A stretch of DNA of 64,000 nucleotides from Tillus elongatus (GCA_964006375.1 OZ023267.1:83020906-83084905); one strand, 5' to 3'. Positions 46,720 to 58,816 are shown, numbered from the stretch's first letter. Notes: a model not told the origin generated them from the letters alone. Made by a program: numbers and translations.

Positions 46720-48235
46720 TTAACCAATTTCAACTGCGACACCATCTATTTATATTGATTTTTAGGTAGAGAAACAATCCCGAGAGGGAGATTTAGTCGC
46801 AGGCACATCTCTGTGTATTGTATCTTTATTGCCAGTCGAGGTTATTGAACTTCTTTTATTACTTTACCTGACAGCTTTAGGAATGTTTATCTGATTCAGA
46901 CGGGGCACAAATAACAGGTTTGAGATCAGTGGTTTATGGAACTTTGGTTCTTTATTGCTCTAGAAATATAAATGCTTTCATACCAATCAAGCATCGATTG
47001 CTGTCTAATATTTTTGATAAGTCTCAGATTTTCCTTATCAATGTGGTGGTTATAATCCCATATATGTTGTGCCACACATGACTTTCCTATACAACCGTAT
47101 CTCAAATGTGCGAGATGTTCTCAGAATATAATCACTATGTTTCTCTTAGTCCGACCAACGTATTTCAGACTACAATCTTCACAACCTATCTCATAGATAC
47201 CCGACATTTCAGTGGCTTTCTCTTTATCTTCATATTACCTAACAAATTTTTTAAATTATTTTTTGCGGAGAAAGTTAGCTGCAAATTGGCTTTCTTAATA
47301 TTGCTCTCAAGACCCCTTGTTATACGCGGTTCAAAAGGTAGGCAGACAAATTTTTTTCTCTATTTTATCTTTTCTGAATGTTGTGCATTCCGTTATTATT
47401 TTATTTGTTCTGCGTCCAATTAATTAATTTTTCCACGAAGCAATCCAAATATCCGTTATATTCTGCCACATTTTTGATGTACTCTAATTCTATACTATAT
47501 CTACTCTTACTCAAGGAAAGATTTATCAATCTATTTACTAAGAAATTTAAACCGGCCGTTTTTTGTGCAAATATATGATGTGAGTCATTTGGAATGTAGC
47601 TTAGAGTGGTTTCCTTCCTGTAGGCATTGAATTCAAGAGTCATTATTTTTAATAACTAGTACAACTAGAAAAGTAAGTTTATTGTTAACTTCCAATTCAT
47701 GGGTTAATTTAATTGAATCAAATTTACAGTTTAGTCTTAGAATAAATTCGTCTACCTTGCATATACTTGTGTTAAGCACTGCAAAATATCCTCCACATAA
47801 CAAAAGCATACTTTGGGAAAGTACTCACTTTTATTTTCTAAATCCATCTCAAATCTACTCATGAATAGGTCGAGACAGTGGGTTGCCCATTGTCGTGCTT
47901 TCAAACCGTACTCTGGGAAAGTACTCACTTTCATTTTCTAAATCCGTCTTAAATCTACTCATGAATAGGTCTGCAATAACTGGAGACAGTGGGTTGCCCA
48001 TTGCCGTGCCTTCAGTTTATTCAAAAAAACTCATTGTTAAATTGAAAAATATTTTGTTTTATACAAAGGCTTGTTAATGTTAAATATTCTTTGCAAACCT
48101 CTTAACTTATGTTGTTCAATTTTAATAACTGTTGTGAATACACTAGCATTTGTTTCGTGGGCACACTAGGAAATAAAGATGCTACTGTAATGGGGTGGTC
48201 CTACATGCCTTTTGCTTTTCCTTAAAACAAAGGTC
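46720..48235 (-). mobile_element. Penelope-like element, decayed
   Basis: Fragments in several minus-strand frames reconstruct the order of a Penelope-like retroelement. Near 48,000 GTAMGNPLSPVIADLFMSRF is an RT block. CYVEDIL (near 47,800) stands where the usual DD pair is expected but reads VED. KLTFLVVLVIKN and YIPNDSHHIFAQKTAGLNFL follow (47,643-47,580), then KANLQLTFSAKNNLKNLLG (near 47,265), then a GIY-YIG endonuclease with SGIYEIGCEDC and KYVGRTKRN (47,215-47,125), which nicks target DNA in this class. Stops and shifts occur throughout. A 105-base tandem duplication lies in the RT part. Confidence 0.85.
47815..48030. repeat. Tandem duplication inside the Penelope-like RT
   Basis: GGGAAAGTACTCACTTTTAT... 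at 47,815 recurs as GGGAAAGTACTCACTTTCAT at 47,923, each followed by AATCTACTCATGAATAGGTC and GGGTTGCCCATTG. Unit about 108 bases; the first copy lacks about 12 bases. Confidence 0.85.
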
Positions 48236-48264
48236 TTTTCTTTCAAATGACTGTATTTCTAATT

Positions 48265-48960
48265 ATTATTATTATTAAAATTTAAGTAGCCATTCATTTA
48301 GTTATATTTTAGAATCGACAACGTTCGATCTGCAGAGCGTGTATCCAAAACTACCCCTTGTTACCTTGAAACTAATATTTAAGTTTTACAACCTTCAAGG
48401 GAGGTCTTGCCTAAATTTATTTGGAACACTACAACCGAGCATTTGAGATCAAATTTCCAGAATTTTACTATATATTCAGTCTTAGCGTATACCTAGTGAC
48501 CCAAGCACATCAAAGTCACTCTATAAGAAACTGTAAAAATGAACTCTGGTTTAGGACTTCCTGAGCTAAAAAAATGAAACCCAGCGTCTAGTTTTTAAAA
48601 TTACTTTAATAATAAAAGGAAAATTTATACAGATAACATTTTAACAACACAATAAATTTTAAATAAATCCCTTAATTTCAAAGGTTTTGGTATGATTAAA
48701 ATTTAAAGTAAAACTTTCAATAATTTTTAAATAAATCCCTTAAATAAATTTACAAGCCCTGCTTGTCTTCAATCTTATTAGCAAATTAGACCAGATAAAA
48801 TATTAACCTATATTTAAATAAACTACCTACATAAGCCCCTTGTGGTTCACTCCTTCCGACGTTCATTTCCTTATCTGGGGGTGTTTTAATTCCTAGACCT
48901 TTCAACTACTATACTTATTCCTAATCTTTCGACTAAAACCACTAAGTTTATCCCGTGAAA
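48265..48960 (+). repeat. Uninterrupted copy of the dispersed repeat
   Basis: Matches 1985-2240 (left part) and 15,526-15,700 (right part) in order, with no retroelement between. It serves as an empty-site reference for the A/B block. Confidence 0.7.
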
Positions 48961-50040
48961 CATAAAGTCACTCCCTCGTAAAGATTTAGTTAAAATGTCA
49001 TGGAACAAATTTGATAATTTCTAGCTTAAATTTAATTTGATTTTGCTATTAGTACCTCCTCTGATACAGCCACCATGTATGTCGTTTTATTATTATCGAA
49101 AAGAAACTAACCTTATATATATAGCACTTACCCCTTGGCCCTCGATATTTCAGTAAGAAAGAAGACAATACCGACCTTGTAAGGTACCCCAGGACCTTAT
49201 CTCTGGTAGGATTAAATAAATAGCAATCCATAACGATTAGTAATGCACTTCAAATAATCAAAAGATTACCTTACTTTTTAGATCTATGACTAAACACCGT
49301 GTCTTCACTTGCCCTCTGGCATGTACCGCCTACTACCGCGTCTCGCGCTCCATTGCCTCTGCTCTGTAGATTCTCCTAAAAGAAAACTTTTTCCCTCACT
49401 CAACACCTGAACTCTAGACCTAAGTCAGCATTCCCTGGTCACGGCATTTTCCAAGTACTTTCGCACTTAACGTGGACATGCGATACTTGATGACCCCAAG
49501 GTATCGGGATTCAACATCCTCTCCACGTTCCTAACCCAAAGTGTCACGGTCTTTGCCCGTTAAATTGCTGATACTAACGTAAGTGAATGTTGAAATAATT
49601 AAATTGTATTTTCATACCTTCGGATATGGTTTCAAGTTAATTTATATTTTATATATGCTGTCCCGTAATTACAAACTCCAAAACAATGAACAATCTTATT
49701 AAATGGTATCTAATCCATATACAGACTGTCTCGCAATTACAATTCCCACTTGAAAGACCTCCTATTTAGCGGTATATATGCGCTCTATAGGCTGGCCCAT
49801 AATCATAGCTGTCCTCCTGGACACTAGCGCAAACTCAAGCAGGTAGCCCTGCTTACATCTGCCCCCCCCCACTAGAAGACAAAAATTATCCGCAGGAAAT
49901 TTGTTGTCTAAAAAAAAAAAAAAAAACGGAATCACAAGAACGCAAAACATGGTAGCCGATTGGAGTACTTTGTGGAAAACTAGCTAACCTATCCTAACTT
50001 AGCCTAACACACACTTTGGTTTATAAACATTGGGTGTCTT
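48961..50040. other. No gene seen
   Basis: Mixed sequence with a C10 run at 49,863 and an A17 run at 49,910. No supported coding frame. Confidence 0.5.
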
Positions 50041-50470
50041 TTAAACACTGGCGACGTTGAGGGCTGGTCCTCGTTGGCGTCTCAGGGTATTGCCGACGTA
50101 GCTGGATCCCTAACAGCCCAGTGCGGAACCGCGGTCGCGTTCGGATCTCCCGCTAGTAGCGGGTATAGCTGTGGTGCGCGGGTCCCTTCCTCATTGTTCC
50201 CTTGGGTTGACCCGTTGGCTGCGTCGCCTGCTCCACCCTTGAGGCGGTCGTCGCTCTGGTCACCGTGGGCGTTGCTAAGTCCCGGGTAATGTTCAAATCC
50301 GACACTTTGACGAATGTCTTTTGAGTATGTGGGTTTTTCCGAAAGTTGTTCGTTACTTCCGCGGTCCTGTCCACTGAGCCGCTCGGTTACGGTGACTGAG
50401 ACGCTTCGTTGCCAGGGATACTCACCTTGTAGCGCACAATTGGTTTAAAGTCTATACCCTAAAACAAAAC
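50041..50470. other. GC-rich segment of unknown nature
   Basis: Base composition rises sharply to about 55-60% G+C, unlike the surrounding sequence and like element D. Frames of 71-73 codons exist on both strands but show no motif. It could be part of an LTR or untranslated region of a Gypsy element. No partner copy was found in the window. Confidence 0.4.
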
Positions 50471-50719
50471 AGACGAACAGCCGTTAGGGTGAGGCCTTAA
50501 AGTGTTGTAAGAAATTAATCAGAAGGACACACTGACTAGTATTGAAGGTTGGAGATGGCTCAACCTTCGTGACGGGTGATTATTTGCAATGAAAGAATAC
50601 GCTGATGCTAATTTCGGCAAAACTTCAACAATTATACAGGAATATAACTCTGTTGAGTCAGAGTTGGAAGGTGAGGTAATGAATATGTGAGGACACAGCA
50701 AACATCAGAAGGTGTCGGA

Positions 50720-50790
50720 ATCCAGAGGCAATGAGTAATAGGGATGTATAGGGCACTGCGCCGTTAGAGGCGAAATTCTTTACGGGTACT
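50720..50790 (+). pseudogene. 18S rRNA-like scrap
   Basis: GAGGCAATGAGTAATAGGGA and GCGCCGTTAGAGGCGAAATT resemble the conserved 18S region also present at 51,083-51,262, more diverged and shorter. Confidence 0.45.
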
Positions 50791-50805
50791 GTCTTAAGAA
50801 CCCAG

Positions 50806-51072
50806 CCTGATCATAATAGATCCAACCACAGTGACTACAACAGACCTAACAATAAGAATTATAGCAGGCATCGTACAGACTACATCCGATCTCACAATGA
50901 CAATAGCTACTCTAACAGAAATGAATTTAACAATTCTAAAAACTTCCACACTTCTTCGGCTAACAGTGGAACTACTGTAAGAGACAGAATGCCAAATCCA
51001 CCAAATCAAGTTAATAAGCCATTCAATGATAGAAGCAAGAGTAGATTGAGCACTGACTACGCAACCTGCTAG
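50806..51072 (+). pseudogene. Gag C-terminal-like fragment between 18S-like pieces
   Basis: Eighty-eight codons read open to TAG at 51,070-51,072: PDHNRSNHSDYNRPNNKNYS, then MPNPPNQVNKPFNDRSK. The Asn/Arg/Ser/Pro-rich, fold-free composition matches the tail of a retrotransposon Gag. There is no start codon. Its reading direction is opposite to element D. It is bounded by two 18S-like scraps. Other low-complexity proteins would also fit. Confidence 0.4.
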
Positions 51073-51082
51073 CATAATTGTG

Positions 51083-51262
51083 ATAGGACCTCAGTTCTAT
51101 TTTCGTTGGTTTTCGGAATACTGAGATAATGGTTAATAGGAACGGATGGGCCTTTGTATGGCGGCGTTAGAGCTGAAATTCTTGGACCGTCGCGAATCGG
51201 ACATGAGCGGAAGCATTTTCCCAAAAACGCTTCCATTGATCAAGAACGAAAGTTAACAAACT
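51083..51262 (+). rRNA. 18S rRNA-derived fragment (degenerate)
   Basis: About 180 bases follow the central 18S sequence in order: CAGTTCTATTTTCGTTGGTT, GGTTAATAGGAACGGATGGG, GCTGAAATTCTTGGACCGTC and GATCAAGAACGAAAGTTAAC. These are among the most conserved bases of eukaryotic small-subunit rRNA. Several changes at invariant sites and the short length show it is a displaced rDNA fragment and not a working gene. Confidence 0.8.
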
Positions 51263-51479
51263 TCCCATAATTGGGAGGGGGGGAGGTGAATTTACGAGGC
51301 CCATGTCGGTACTCCCTTAGACGAAGTTCTGTTCGCCGTGCTACCATTGGGGGGGGGGGTAGAGGTGGGGAGGTGGCACGTGAGTTTCTCCCACAGCCGT
51401 GTGTGTTCAGATCGTCTGTGTGCTGCCCCACATTCTCCTTCCAAATCATCTCAAATATTCTGTGTCGCTGTACCGCTTT

Positions 51480-52575
51480 GCCTGGCATCTCTCTCTCTCT
51501 CTCTCTGCGTCTGTACGGGAAGTAATCAAGCCTTTGTGGTACCCTCTGAGACCTGATGGGTCTCGGACTGTTCGCTACCTCCGGAGCCTCTGATGTCCCT
51601 TCTCCCGACTCGTTTTCTTCGACTCCGGGGTCCAGCGAACCGTACCTTCCAAGTCACGCGGGGAATCGCGGACGTCGGGTGTGGGTTGGGGTTCCCGTAT
51701 TGGGGTACCTAGAGCTGCCTCCCTCTCATTCAACGGAGATGCAGGCAAACTCCCGATGCTTCCCGATTCGTGGGTCGGGTCGTAGCTACTGGATGCCTGC
51801 GGGCGTTCTTGCATAGGGGTCTCGATCTCCTGTGATGACGAAACACCTTATCAGGTAGCAAGAAGGGCAAGTTAACGGTGCGCGGTGTAACAGTCCCCTC
51901 TGTTCGTTATGGTGACCGGTCGCCTCTGGCCTTCGCGGTAACCTGAGACCGGCGTAACCCTGAGTCGGCCCCTTCCCGTACTACAAAAGGTTTCAGGCGG
52001 TTGGCGTGCGCCACTTGTTCCGTCCGCAAATTTACCTTCTTCACCGTATATGTCACGGGTCTCACGCATTGGATTATTCGATAGGGTCCGTCCCATCGGG
52101 GTGCTAATTTCTTGGATATTCCTACTCCTACTGCATCGTTCCTGACATACACCAGTTCGCCTAGCCGGTAAGTCCTCTCTCGCTTACCCTTATCATACTG
52201 TCTGTTTCGTGCGTCCACCGCTCGGTTGGTGTTTTCTACTACCTTAGTCGTTATCTCACTCATCCTAGTTAACATCTCGGTAACATAATCTTCTCTGTAC
52301 CTCTGCCGACTGGACCGGGTGAATTCGTCCAGAGGCAATATAAACTCTCTCCCATATAATAGAAAATGCGGCTTATATCCTATGGTTGAGTGGTCCGTTA
52401 TCCTGTAGGTCAGCAAAACATATGGGATGATTCTTTCCCAATTCCTCTGTGACCTGTCTACATAATGTGACAGAGCATTCTTCAATCTGCGACGAAAACG
52501 CTTGACCTGACCATTTGTTGAGGGGGGCGTAGGAAGCGGTGTGGAGTCTCTCGATTTGCAGCAGTTTACACATAT
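51480..52575 (-). pseudogene. pol: Integrase C-terminal part and Pol tail of element D
   Basis: Resumes after the LINE with CKLLQIERLHTASYAPLN, the end of the integrase core. A frame shift follows, then ALSHYVDRSQRNWERIIPYV and LLTYRITDHSTIGYKPHFLL. The downstream region GELVYVRNDAVGVGISKKLA, APRWDGPYRI and AHANRLKPF is the GPY/F-like C-terminal module of Gypsy integrases. A stop occurs at 51,907. Beyond it, PQRLDYFPYRRR near 51,500 looks like a Pol terminus. The catalytic Glu segment is disturbed by the shift. Confidence 0.8.
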
Positions 52576-54850
52576 CTCTATTTCACTTCAGACTCCTCCA
52601 ACTGAACTCTATGAAGAGTATTTTTATGACTTTCGTAATGCTGATTATTGTGCCATGAATTATTTTCTTTCTGAGTTTGACTGGGAATATCTTGAGTCAT
52701 TGGAGATAAATGATGCTGTGAAATGCTTTTATGACATTCTGTTTAATGCTGTGGATCGGTTTGTTCCAGTTAAAGAGATATAAAAAATCATGTTTCCCTC
52801 CTTGGTTTAGTGTCGAGCTTAGAGGCATGATAACTGAGAAGAAGAGGGTACACAGTCAATATAAGAAATATGGTAGAATAGATGATTATATTAGGTTTTC
52901 TGGTCTCCGAGAAGAATGTAGGAATCTTCGTGATACTTGTTACAGAAATTTTATTGCTTATACTGAGAATAATTTCGAAAACAATCCGGGTTCTTTCTGG
53001 TCTTATATTAACAAGTTGAGGATGGTTCATGATCTTCCTGAGGCTATGTATTATGATGATGTTAGGAGTGATTCTTTGCATGATTCGGTGGGTCTTTTTG
53101 ATAGTTTTTTCTCATCTGTGTATGAGGGTCAAGCTGGGAGTGTCGGTCCCGATCCTTTTTTGCGTGAGTCGGTAAATATGACTGTGCCTAGTGTTACTTC
53201 TGCTGATATTATTGATCGTAGCTGTAGTTTGAAAGATAAACTTACGTAGGGTCCAGATGGAATCCCATCCCATCTGTTAAAATCTTGTGCCTTCACCTTG
53301 GCAATTCCACTGAGGATTCTCTTTAACAGGTCTTTGTTGTTTGGTGAGTTTCCACATGTTTGGAAACATTCTTATTTGATGCTCGTTCATAAGCAGGCAC
53401 CAAAGCATTTGGTTACTAATTATAGAGCTGTTTGTATTAAGTCATAGATACCCAAACTTCTTGACTTTTTTGTCTCTAGACATATAACTTGGGAATGCAG
53501 GTATGTTTTCGTCGAACAGCAGCATGATTTTCTTAAAGGAAGATCTACAACAACCAACCTTCTTCTTTACCAGAATGTATTGGTCCCAGCTTTGGAGGAT
53601 AGGTTACAGGTTGATTCTGTGTATACAGATTTCTCCAACGCGTTTGATAAGGTTAATCACGCCTTATTATTGTCAAAACTTGCATTGTTGGGTTTTAATA
53701 CCAATTTGTTGTCTTGGGTGCGCAGCTTCCTTACGGGTAGGTTCCAGAGTGTAAAGATCAGAACCTTCATTTCTGATAGTATTACTGTTTCTTCAGGAGT
53801 TCCTTAGGGTTCACATTGTGGACCAGTCCTCTTTAATCTTTTTATCAATGATGTCATACATACACTTAAGCATAGTCAGATTTTGATGTTTGCTGATATC
53901 AAAATTTTCAAGATTGTTCATTCCAGACAGGACGCTTTACTTTTACACGAAGACTTAAATCGTTTTGCTCGGTGGTGTGGTGACAATCTTCTGACTCTGA
54001 ATGTTGATAAGTGTTTCTGCATTACATTCACTAGAGCTCAGTTTCCCATTGACTTTGTGTACTTCATGGGCTCTAGTGCTTTACAGAGGAAGGAAATGAT
54101 TAAAGACTTGGGCTTAGGGACTTGGAATTATCTTTTAAGGATCACATAGAATACATAGTATCTAAAGCATATAAAATGTTAGGATTTATTCATAGATCAA
54201 CTCTGGATTTTTCATTCAATAGCTTAAGAAGGCTGTATTGTGGTCTAGTTCGCTCTTTGTTGGAATGCTCTTCTGTAGTCTGGAGTCCGAATTACACTAT
54301 TTATATCAATCAGATTGAGGCCATACAAAATAGATTATTAAGAATTTGTGCTTACAGAATGGGCTTGCACAGAAATGATCTTAACTTTTCTTATTTGCGG
54401 AATCGGCTGCACCTGCAGTCACTCAGTGGTAGAAGGATTGTCAATGATGTTTCTTTTTTGCATAAATTATTAGTGAATAAAATTGAAGGTCCTTCTTTGC
54501 TTGAGTTAGTCTCTCTAAGGATTCCAGACCGCAGGAGAGCAAGGGAGGTCTTTGTGGTTCCCTTCCATCGAACCAATTATGGCTATTTCAGCCTGATGTC
54601 GAGAGTGGCGAGAAATGCAAATGAGTATTCGGAGCTCTTGGATATGTTTGATGATTCTGACCGTTCAATTAGAGGCATTTTGAGAGGTGTTATTGATTGA
54701 ATTGTACATACGGTGTACAGGTTATGTTTTGCTTTTTTGTTATGTTCTCATATTGAGATAGGTTATTTAAGACTAATGTAGTTTTAGATGTTCTTATTAT
54801 TATTGTAAATGGTTGATCCGTTGAATAAATAAATAAAATAAAATAAAAAC
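52576..54850 (+). mobile_element. LINE inserted in element D integrase
   Basis: A Jockey-type non-LTR retrotransposon on the plus strand, 5' truncated (no endonuclease). The order is a linker (FYDILFNAVDRFVP), PPWFSVELRGMI, the RT fingers region (HDFLKGRSTTTNLLL), VYTDFSNAFDKVNHALL with the first catalytic Asp, VSSGVP followed by a stop codon, MFADIKIF where a second Asp is replaced (usual motif FADD), and a C-terminal frame at 54,122-54,700. At least four frame breaks. The 3' end has AATAAATAAATAAAATAAA-type repeats near 54,825. Element D integrase flanks both sides. Confidence 0.88.
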
Positions 54851-55470
54851 AAAGTGGACATAAAATTAGTACCCCTGTCTGTGAGTAGTTTGGCCGGACA
54901 GCCGTGTCTACAGACTATTTGCTCCACGAAAGCCCTGGCTACCGTGTCCGCCTTTATGTCGGGCAACGGTATTGCTTCTGCATATTTAGTGAAATAATCC
55001 ATAAATGTGAGTATATAACGGTTCCCTTCATACGAAGTTACCAGAGGCCCCACTATGTCCATAGAGGTCAAGGCCCGGGGTTCAGTGGCAGTTTCGAATT
55101 TCTGCAAGCGAACTTTCTTGAAATGCGGCGAAGTTTTCCTTCTATTGCAGGAAATGAAACTTTCACAACACTTCTCTACGTCTCTATACATGCCGGCCCA
55201 ATAAAATCTTCGTCTTATGTTATCCAGCGTCCTCTATTTGCCTGCGTGCCCTGCCAGCGGGTTGTCATGAAAATCTTTTAATACCTTATTCACGTACGTT
55301 GAGGTACTTATTAGCTTATCAATCCTATCTTTAGGATCCAGTTTATATAAAACTCCCTCAGTGTCTTTATAATATACTTCTTCCGTAGCGGCGTCATTAC
55401 TCTGTAAATTCTCCAAAATGAACTTGCAAAACTCGTCTGTAGTTTGACTACGTCTTACCTCTTCCTTATC
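54851..55470 (-). pseudogene. pol: Integrase N-terminal and core part of element D
   Basis: The HHCC zinc region is seen as FHDNPLAGHAGK (from 55,270) and CCESFISCNRRK (55,160-55,130). The core follows with SMDIVGPLVTSYEGNRYILT (first Asp), YFTKYAEAIPLPD and LLTDRGTNFMSTLF (second Asp), where the LINE interrupts. The frame changes once between the zinc pieces. This module would insert the cDNA. Loss of the catalytic Glu context makes it inactive. Confidence 0.85.
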
Positions 55471-55879
55471 CCAGATTGGTTCAGCGAATGGCTAGTACTC
55501 TTGTAATAGGTTAATCATATGTTCATATTCTTCACCCCTATACAGATTTACGACTATGCCTGTGCCATAGAAAATAAATCCTACCATGTCTTGTAGTCGT
55601 GCACTAGCCACCATATCTGGGTCTAGGTGTATCATGTTTATCTCCTCCACAGTGTCCTCCAGACACTTTTCTTGTAAACTTCTTAGACATTCCCATATTA
55701 TTTCGCACGATGAGTCCCCAAAATAAGCATGCCTGGCCACCATGCAATAGATGGCTTGGTCGCCATCTTTTACCCTGACCGTTTTAACCAAGGTGCCCTG
55801 ATCTTCCTGATTTTTCCATGACCCGAACCTGTCTAATATATATGTCTACGTGGTTCCTGGTCTTCCCGTCTTCCGAGAC
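55471..55879 (-). pseudogene. Pol spacer of element D between RNase H and integrase
   Basis: A 99-codon frame at 55,791-55,492 starts VKTVRVKDGDQAIYCMVARH and is rich in acidic and hydrophobic residues. No domain was recognised, but its place between RNase H and integrase and its high GC fit a lineage-specific Pol spacer. A frame break separates it from the RNase H above. Confidence 0.5.
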
Positions 55880-57193
55880 CTAGTGGGCTATCGGGGTGTC
55901 GCTGCGACTTTCCAAAATGTCCCCGGGAATCCTATGTACTATGACCTGGGGTAGGGAGGGGTGGTTCTTGCAATAATTCTGAAAATCGTCGTAAAAGTTA
56001 TGTACAAAGTAGTCCGCACCATCATATTTCCTACCAAATATGTCCGCATTACAATGCTTCTTCCCCTTCCGGTAGACCACTTCGAAGTCATATTCCGAGA
56101 GCAGGAGCGCCCACCTGACTAACCGACTGTTGGTGGCGTTGGTAACCCCAGATTTCAAAATCCATCTCAAGGGCCTATGGTCCGTAATTATTGTAAATCT
56201 GGTGTTGTATATATAACATCTAAATTGTTGGATAGCGAATATGACGGCTAACAGTTTCTTTTCCGTGATGGAGTAATTCATCTCTGCCTTCTTCAGTTTA
56301 CGGCTAGCGAAGGCTATAGGTCTCTCATCACCTTCTCTGACCTGGCTCAGCACGGCTCCCAGGCCCGTGCCGCTAGCATCACTAGATAGTATAAAAGGCT
56401 TGTTGAAATCCGGAAATATCAACAAGGACCCTGAAGACATGTCCTTCAGAATTTCCACCGCTCGCCATACATTTTCAGGGATTTTAAATTGTACGTTTTT
56501 CTTGGTAAGTGCTATTATCGGAGCCGCTTTCGTGGCCAGGTCTTTGATGAATTTTCTATACAAATTTATTACCCCTAGAAACTGCCTTACTCCTTTGGCA
56601 TTCCTGGGCAACGGTAAGCTTTGTATTTCTTTCACCTTATCCGGATTGGGGCGGATGCCCTCGGTCGAGATTATATGTCCTAGGTACTTCACTCTGGAAA
56701 TTAGGAAGTTACATTTCCTGGGCTTCAACTGAAATCCAGCATCCCTTAATCTCTCGAACACCTGTCTCAGGTTCCTTATGTGTGCCCTCTCGTTCTCGTA
56801 ACTATACACAATTATATCATCCAAATATACTAAGCAACTGACGTCAATCAGTCCGTGGAACACAAAGTTGACATAACCCTGGAATGTCAGAGGAGCTAAC
56901 GCCAAACCAAAGGGCATTTTTAGATACTCATAATGGCCCTCATAAGTACTGAACGCTGTGTAAGGGATGGATGATCTCTCCATTGGCACGTGATGATACG
57001 CATCCGATACGTCGAGTATCGAAAATCGTAGACTATTATCCACCTGGAAACTCTGTATTAAGTCCGATATGTTGGGCAGAGGATAATACCCTTTCTTGGT
57101 CACCGTGTTCAGCCCACATAATCTATACACATCCTGACCTTCCGTTCTCCCTTGGGCAAGGTTTTCGTCACCACAACCACTGGAAATGACCAA
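55880..57193 (-). pseudogene. pol: RT and RNase H of element D
   Basis: An open frame of about 437 codons. SILDVSDAYHHVPMERSSIP has the first catalytic Asp, MPFGLALAPLTFQGYVNF the next block, and LVYLDDIIVYSY the catalytic Asp pair. ILSSDASGTGLGAVLSQ, YSITEKKLLAVIFAIQQF and TDHRPLRWIL are RNase H. Asp residues at all expected positions are present. The N-terminal part of RT lies in another frame at 57,432-57,109 (YRIPYKQREVIKNEIDRL, RPSSSPWSFPVVVV), overlapping by about 85 bases, so one frameshift has broken the enzyme. Confidence 0.9.
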
Positions 57194-57432
57194 GGGCTCG
57201 AAGAAGGTCGGATCACCTTAATCTTCATCAGCCGGTCAATTTCGTTCTTTATCACCTCTCGTTGTTTGTATGGTATCCGGTAGGGCCTCTTATAATTTGG
57301 GGTGGCCCTCGGCTCTAACTGAATCTTGTGTTCCACACCCCTACATGTCTTTACCGCGTCCTCATCTCCTCTGAACAGATCCGAAAATTTCCTGAGCAGA
57401 AATTCCATCTCTCTTTTACTAGTCCGGCTCAT
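57109..57432 (-). pseudogene. pol: RT N-terminal segment of element D
   Basis: Reads HKIQLEPRATPNYKRPYRIP, IDRLMKIKVIRPSSSPWSFP and VRMCIDYVG, the entry region of Gypsy RT up to the block that continues in the other frame at 57,193. The shift lies near the middle of 57,109-57,193. Confidence 0.85.
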
Positions 57433-58816
57433 ATGGCTTAAGTCAAATTCCTTCAGCCATTCGCCTTTTGACGTATCTATTCTACTGACTCTTCGTCCTC
57501 TCTCCGCGACTAGATACTCCTCTGTCGAATTCCGAGGGCATCAAATTAATTATACAGACTGGTATTTCCTCTACGTTATACACCGCCGCCCTTGCGGAAT
57601 GTACGTAAGGGGTACCAAGGTTCACCCCTTCCAATGTCAACACCCTTCCTGATAGCTGGTTCTTCGGTTGGGCAGAAAGAACGGCTTCACAAGACGGGGG
57701 AATCGTAAATTCCTTCAACGCCGTTACAGGCGTATGTTCTGCTTCCGACCAGTCTTCGGTATGTACTAAGTCCTCCCTGTCTTCCCGTATCTCTTCAATA
57801 TCCGGAGTATTCCTGGAAAGGGTCTTCATAGGTAGGTCGGCTCGGTGGCTCAACTGGGACTCGTGTGGTCGCCGCCCGGGACGGGCGTTTCTTTCCCGGA
57901 GGTCCTTTGGTTCTACGATGATCTAGTTCTGGACAGGAGGGTTGAAGAAACTCCGGGGTTTCACCCTATGGTCCCTGTGTACGCTGTCCTCGTCATCGTT
58001 GCTAAGTTCCCCGTACTCGTGTATTTCTGCTTGTACCTCTATCGGATGGGGCACCGCCCTTCTAGGTGTCCTTGAACCTGATATTCCTCCTTCCGTCCGC
58101 TGAGCTAGGATAGTTTTATTTTCTAACTGGCGTGCGCGTGCGATCCCCGTTTCGGGTACGTCTCTCATCCCGAGGAGAGGATCGAAAGACGTATTTAGTT
58201 TCCCTGGTTCTGTAGCCTTTTCCCTTGACGGCTGACGGAAGTCGGTGATAACGGTGAGTCCCTGGTGTCAGGAGGCCTCCTTTTGTGACACTCGCAGGTC
58301 TGTTCCTGGCGAGATGACCTTTTGTCCCTCCTGTCCTGCACGTCATCCTGGAAGGTTACTCGTCTCCTACTATCCCTTGAACCTTGCGCGCTGAGGCTAC
58401 CATTCGATCTCCGCTTGGTTGCCTGGGCGTCACTATCACCCCTTCGGAATCCCTGTTGATCCCCATGGTGTTATTCCTCGTAGGAAAAATCGTCCACCCG
58501 GGTCAACCATCGGGACCACTCGGCTGAATTCAACTTGGGTTCCCAATCCTCAGACTTTTTCCGCCCTTCTTGCCCAGCTCTCACAGGGGAAGATAGCCTC
58601 GACCTTCTGTCTTCTGGTATCTGTTCAGCCTTGCCCTTTGTTGAGCTACCCCTATCGGTGGCTCCGCATTCACCTGACCTGGGGCCTCTTTGGTCCTTTG
58701 CGGTTGCAGTTGCAGGGACTGGCAGTTTCTTCTCGTCTGACCTTCTTCTATCCTGCTCCTTCGAAAAGTTGTTATCCGGCCCTTGGGATCTTTTTGTTCT
58801 GATTTGATTGGTAGAT
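57433..58816 (-). pseudogene. pol: Protease-RT linker of element D
   Basis: A long region with little fold. At 57,853-57,482 it includes LKEFTIPPSCEAVLSAQPKN and EEIPVCIINLMPSEF, a conserved spacer seen in some Gypsy lineages just before RT. Between 58,800 and 58,290 a frame rich in Arg, Ser, Lys and Glu reads open with RRVTFQDDVQDRRDKRSSRQ near 58,340. Stops and shifts interrupt. The total linker, without the inserted hAT-like element, is about 2 kb, far longer than usual. Confidence 0.55.

Noticed and set aside
50041..50470. 3' LTR of element D
   Set aside because: Composition would fit, but I found no matching sequence at 62.2-62.9 kb, so the pairing is unsupported.
51575..51814. Several overlapping 60-90 codon frames at 51.2-51.9 kb on both strands
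   Set aside because: They are shadows of the GC-rich Pol tail of element D; no independent motif.
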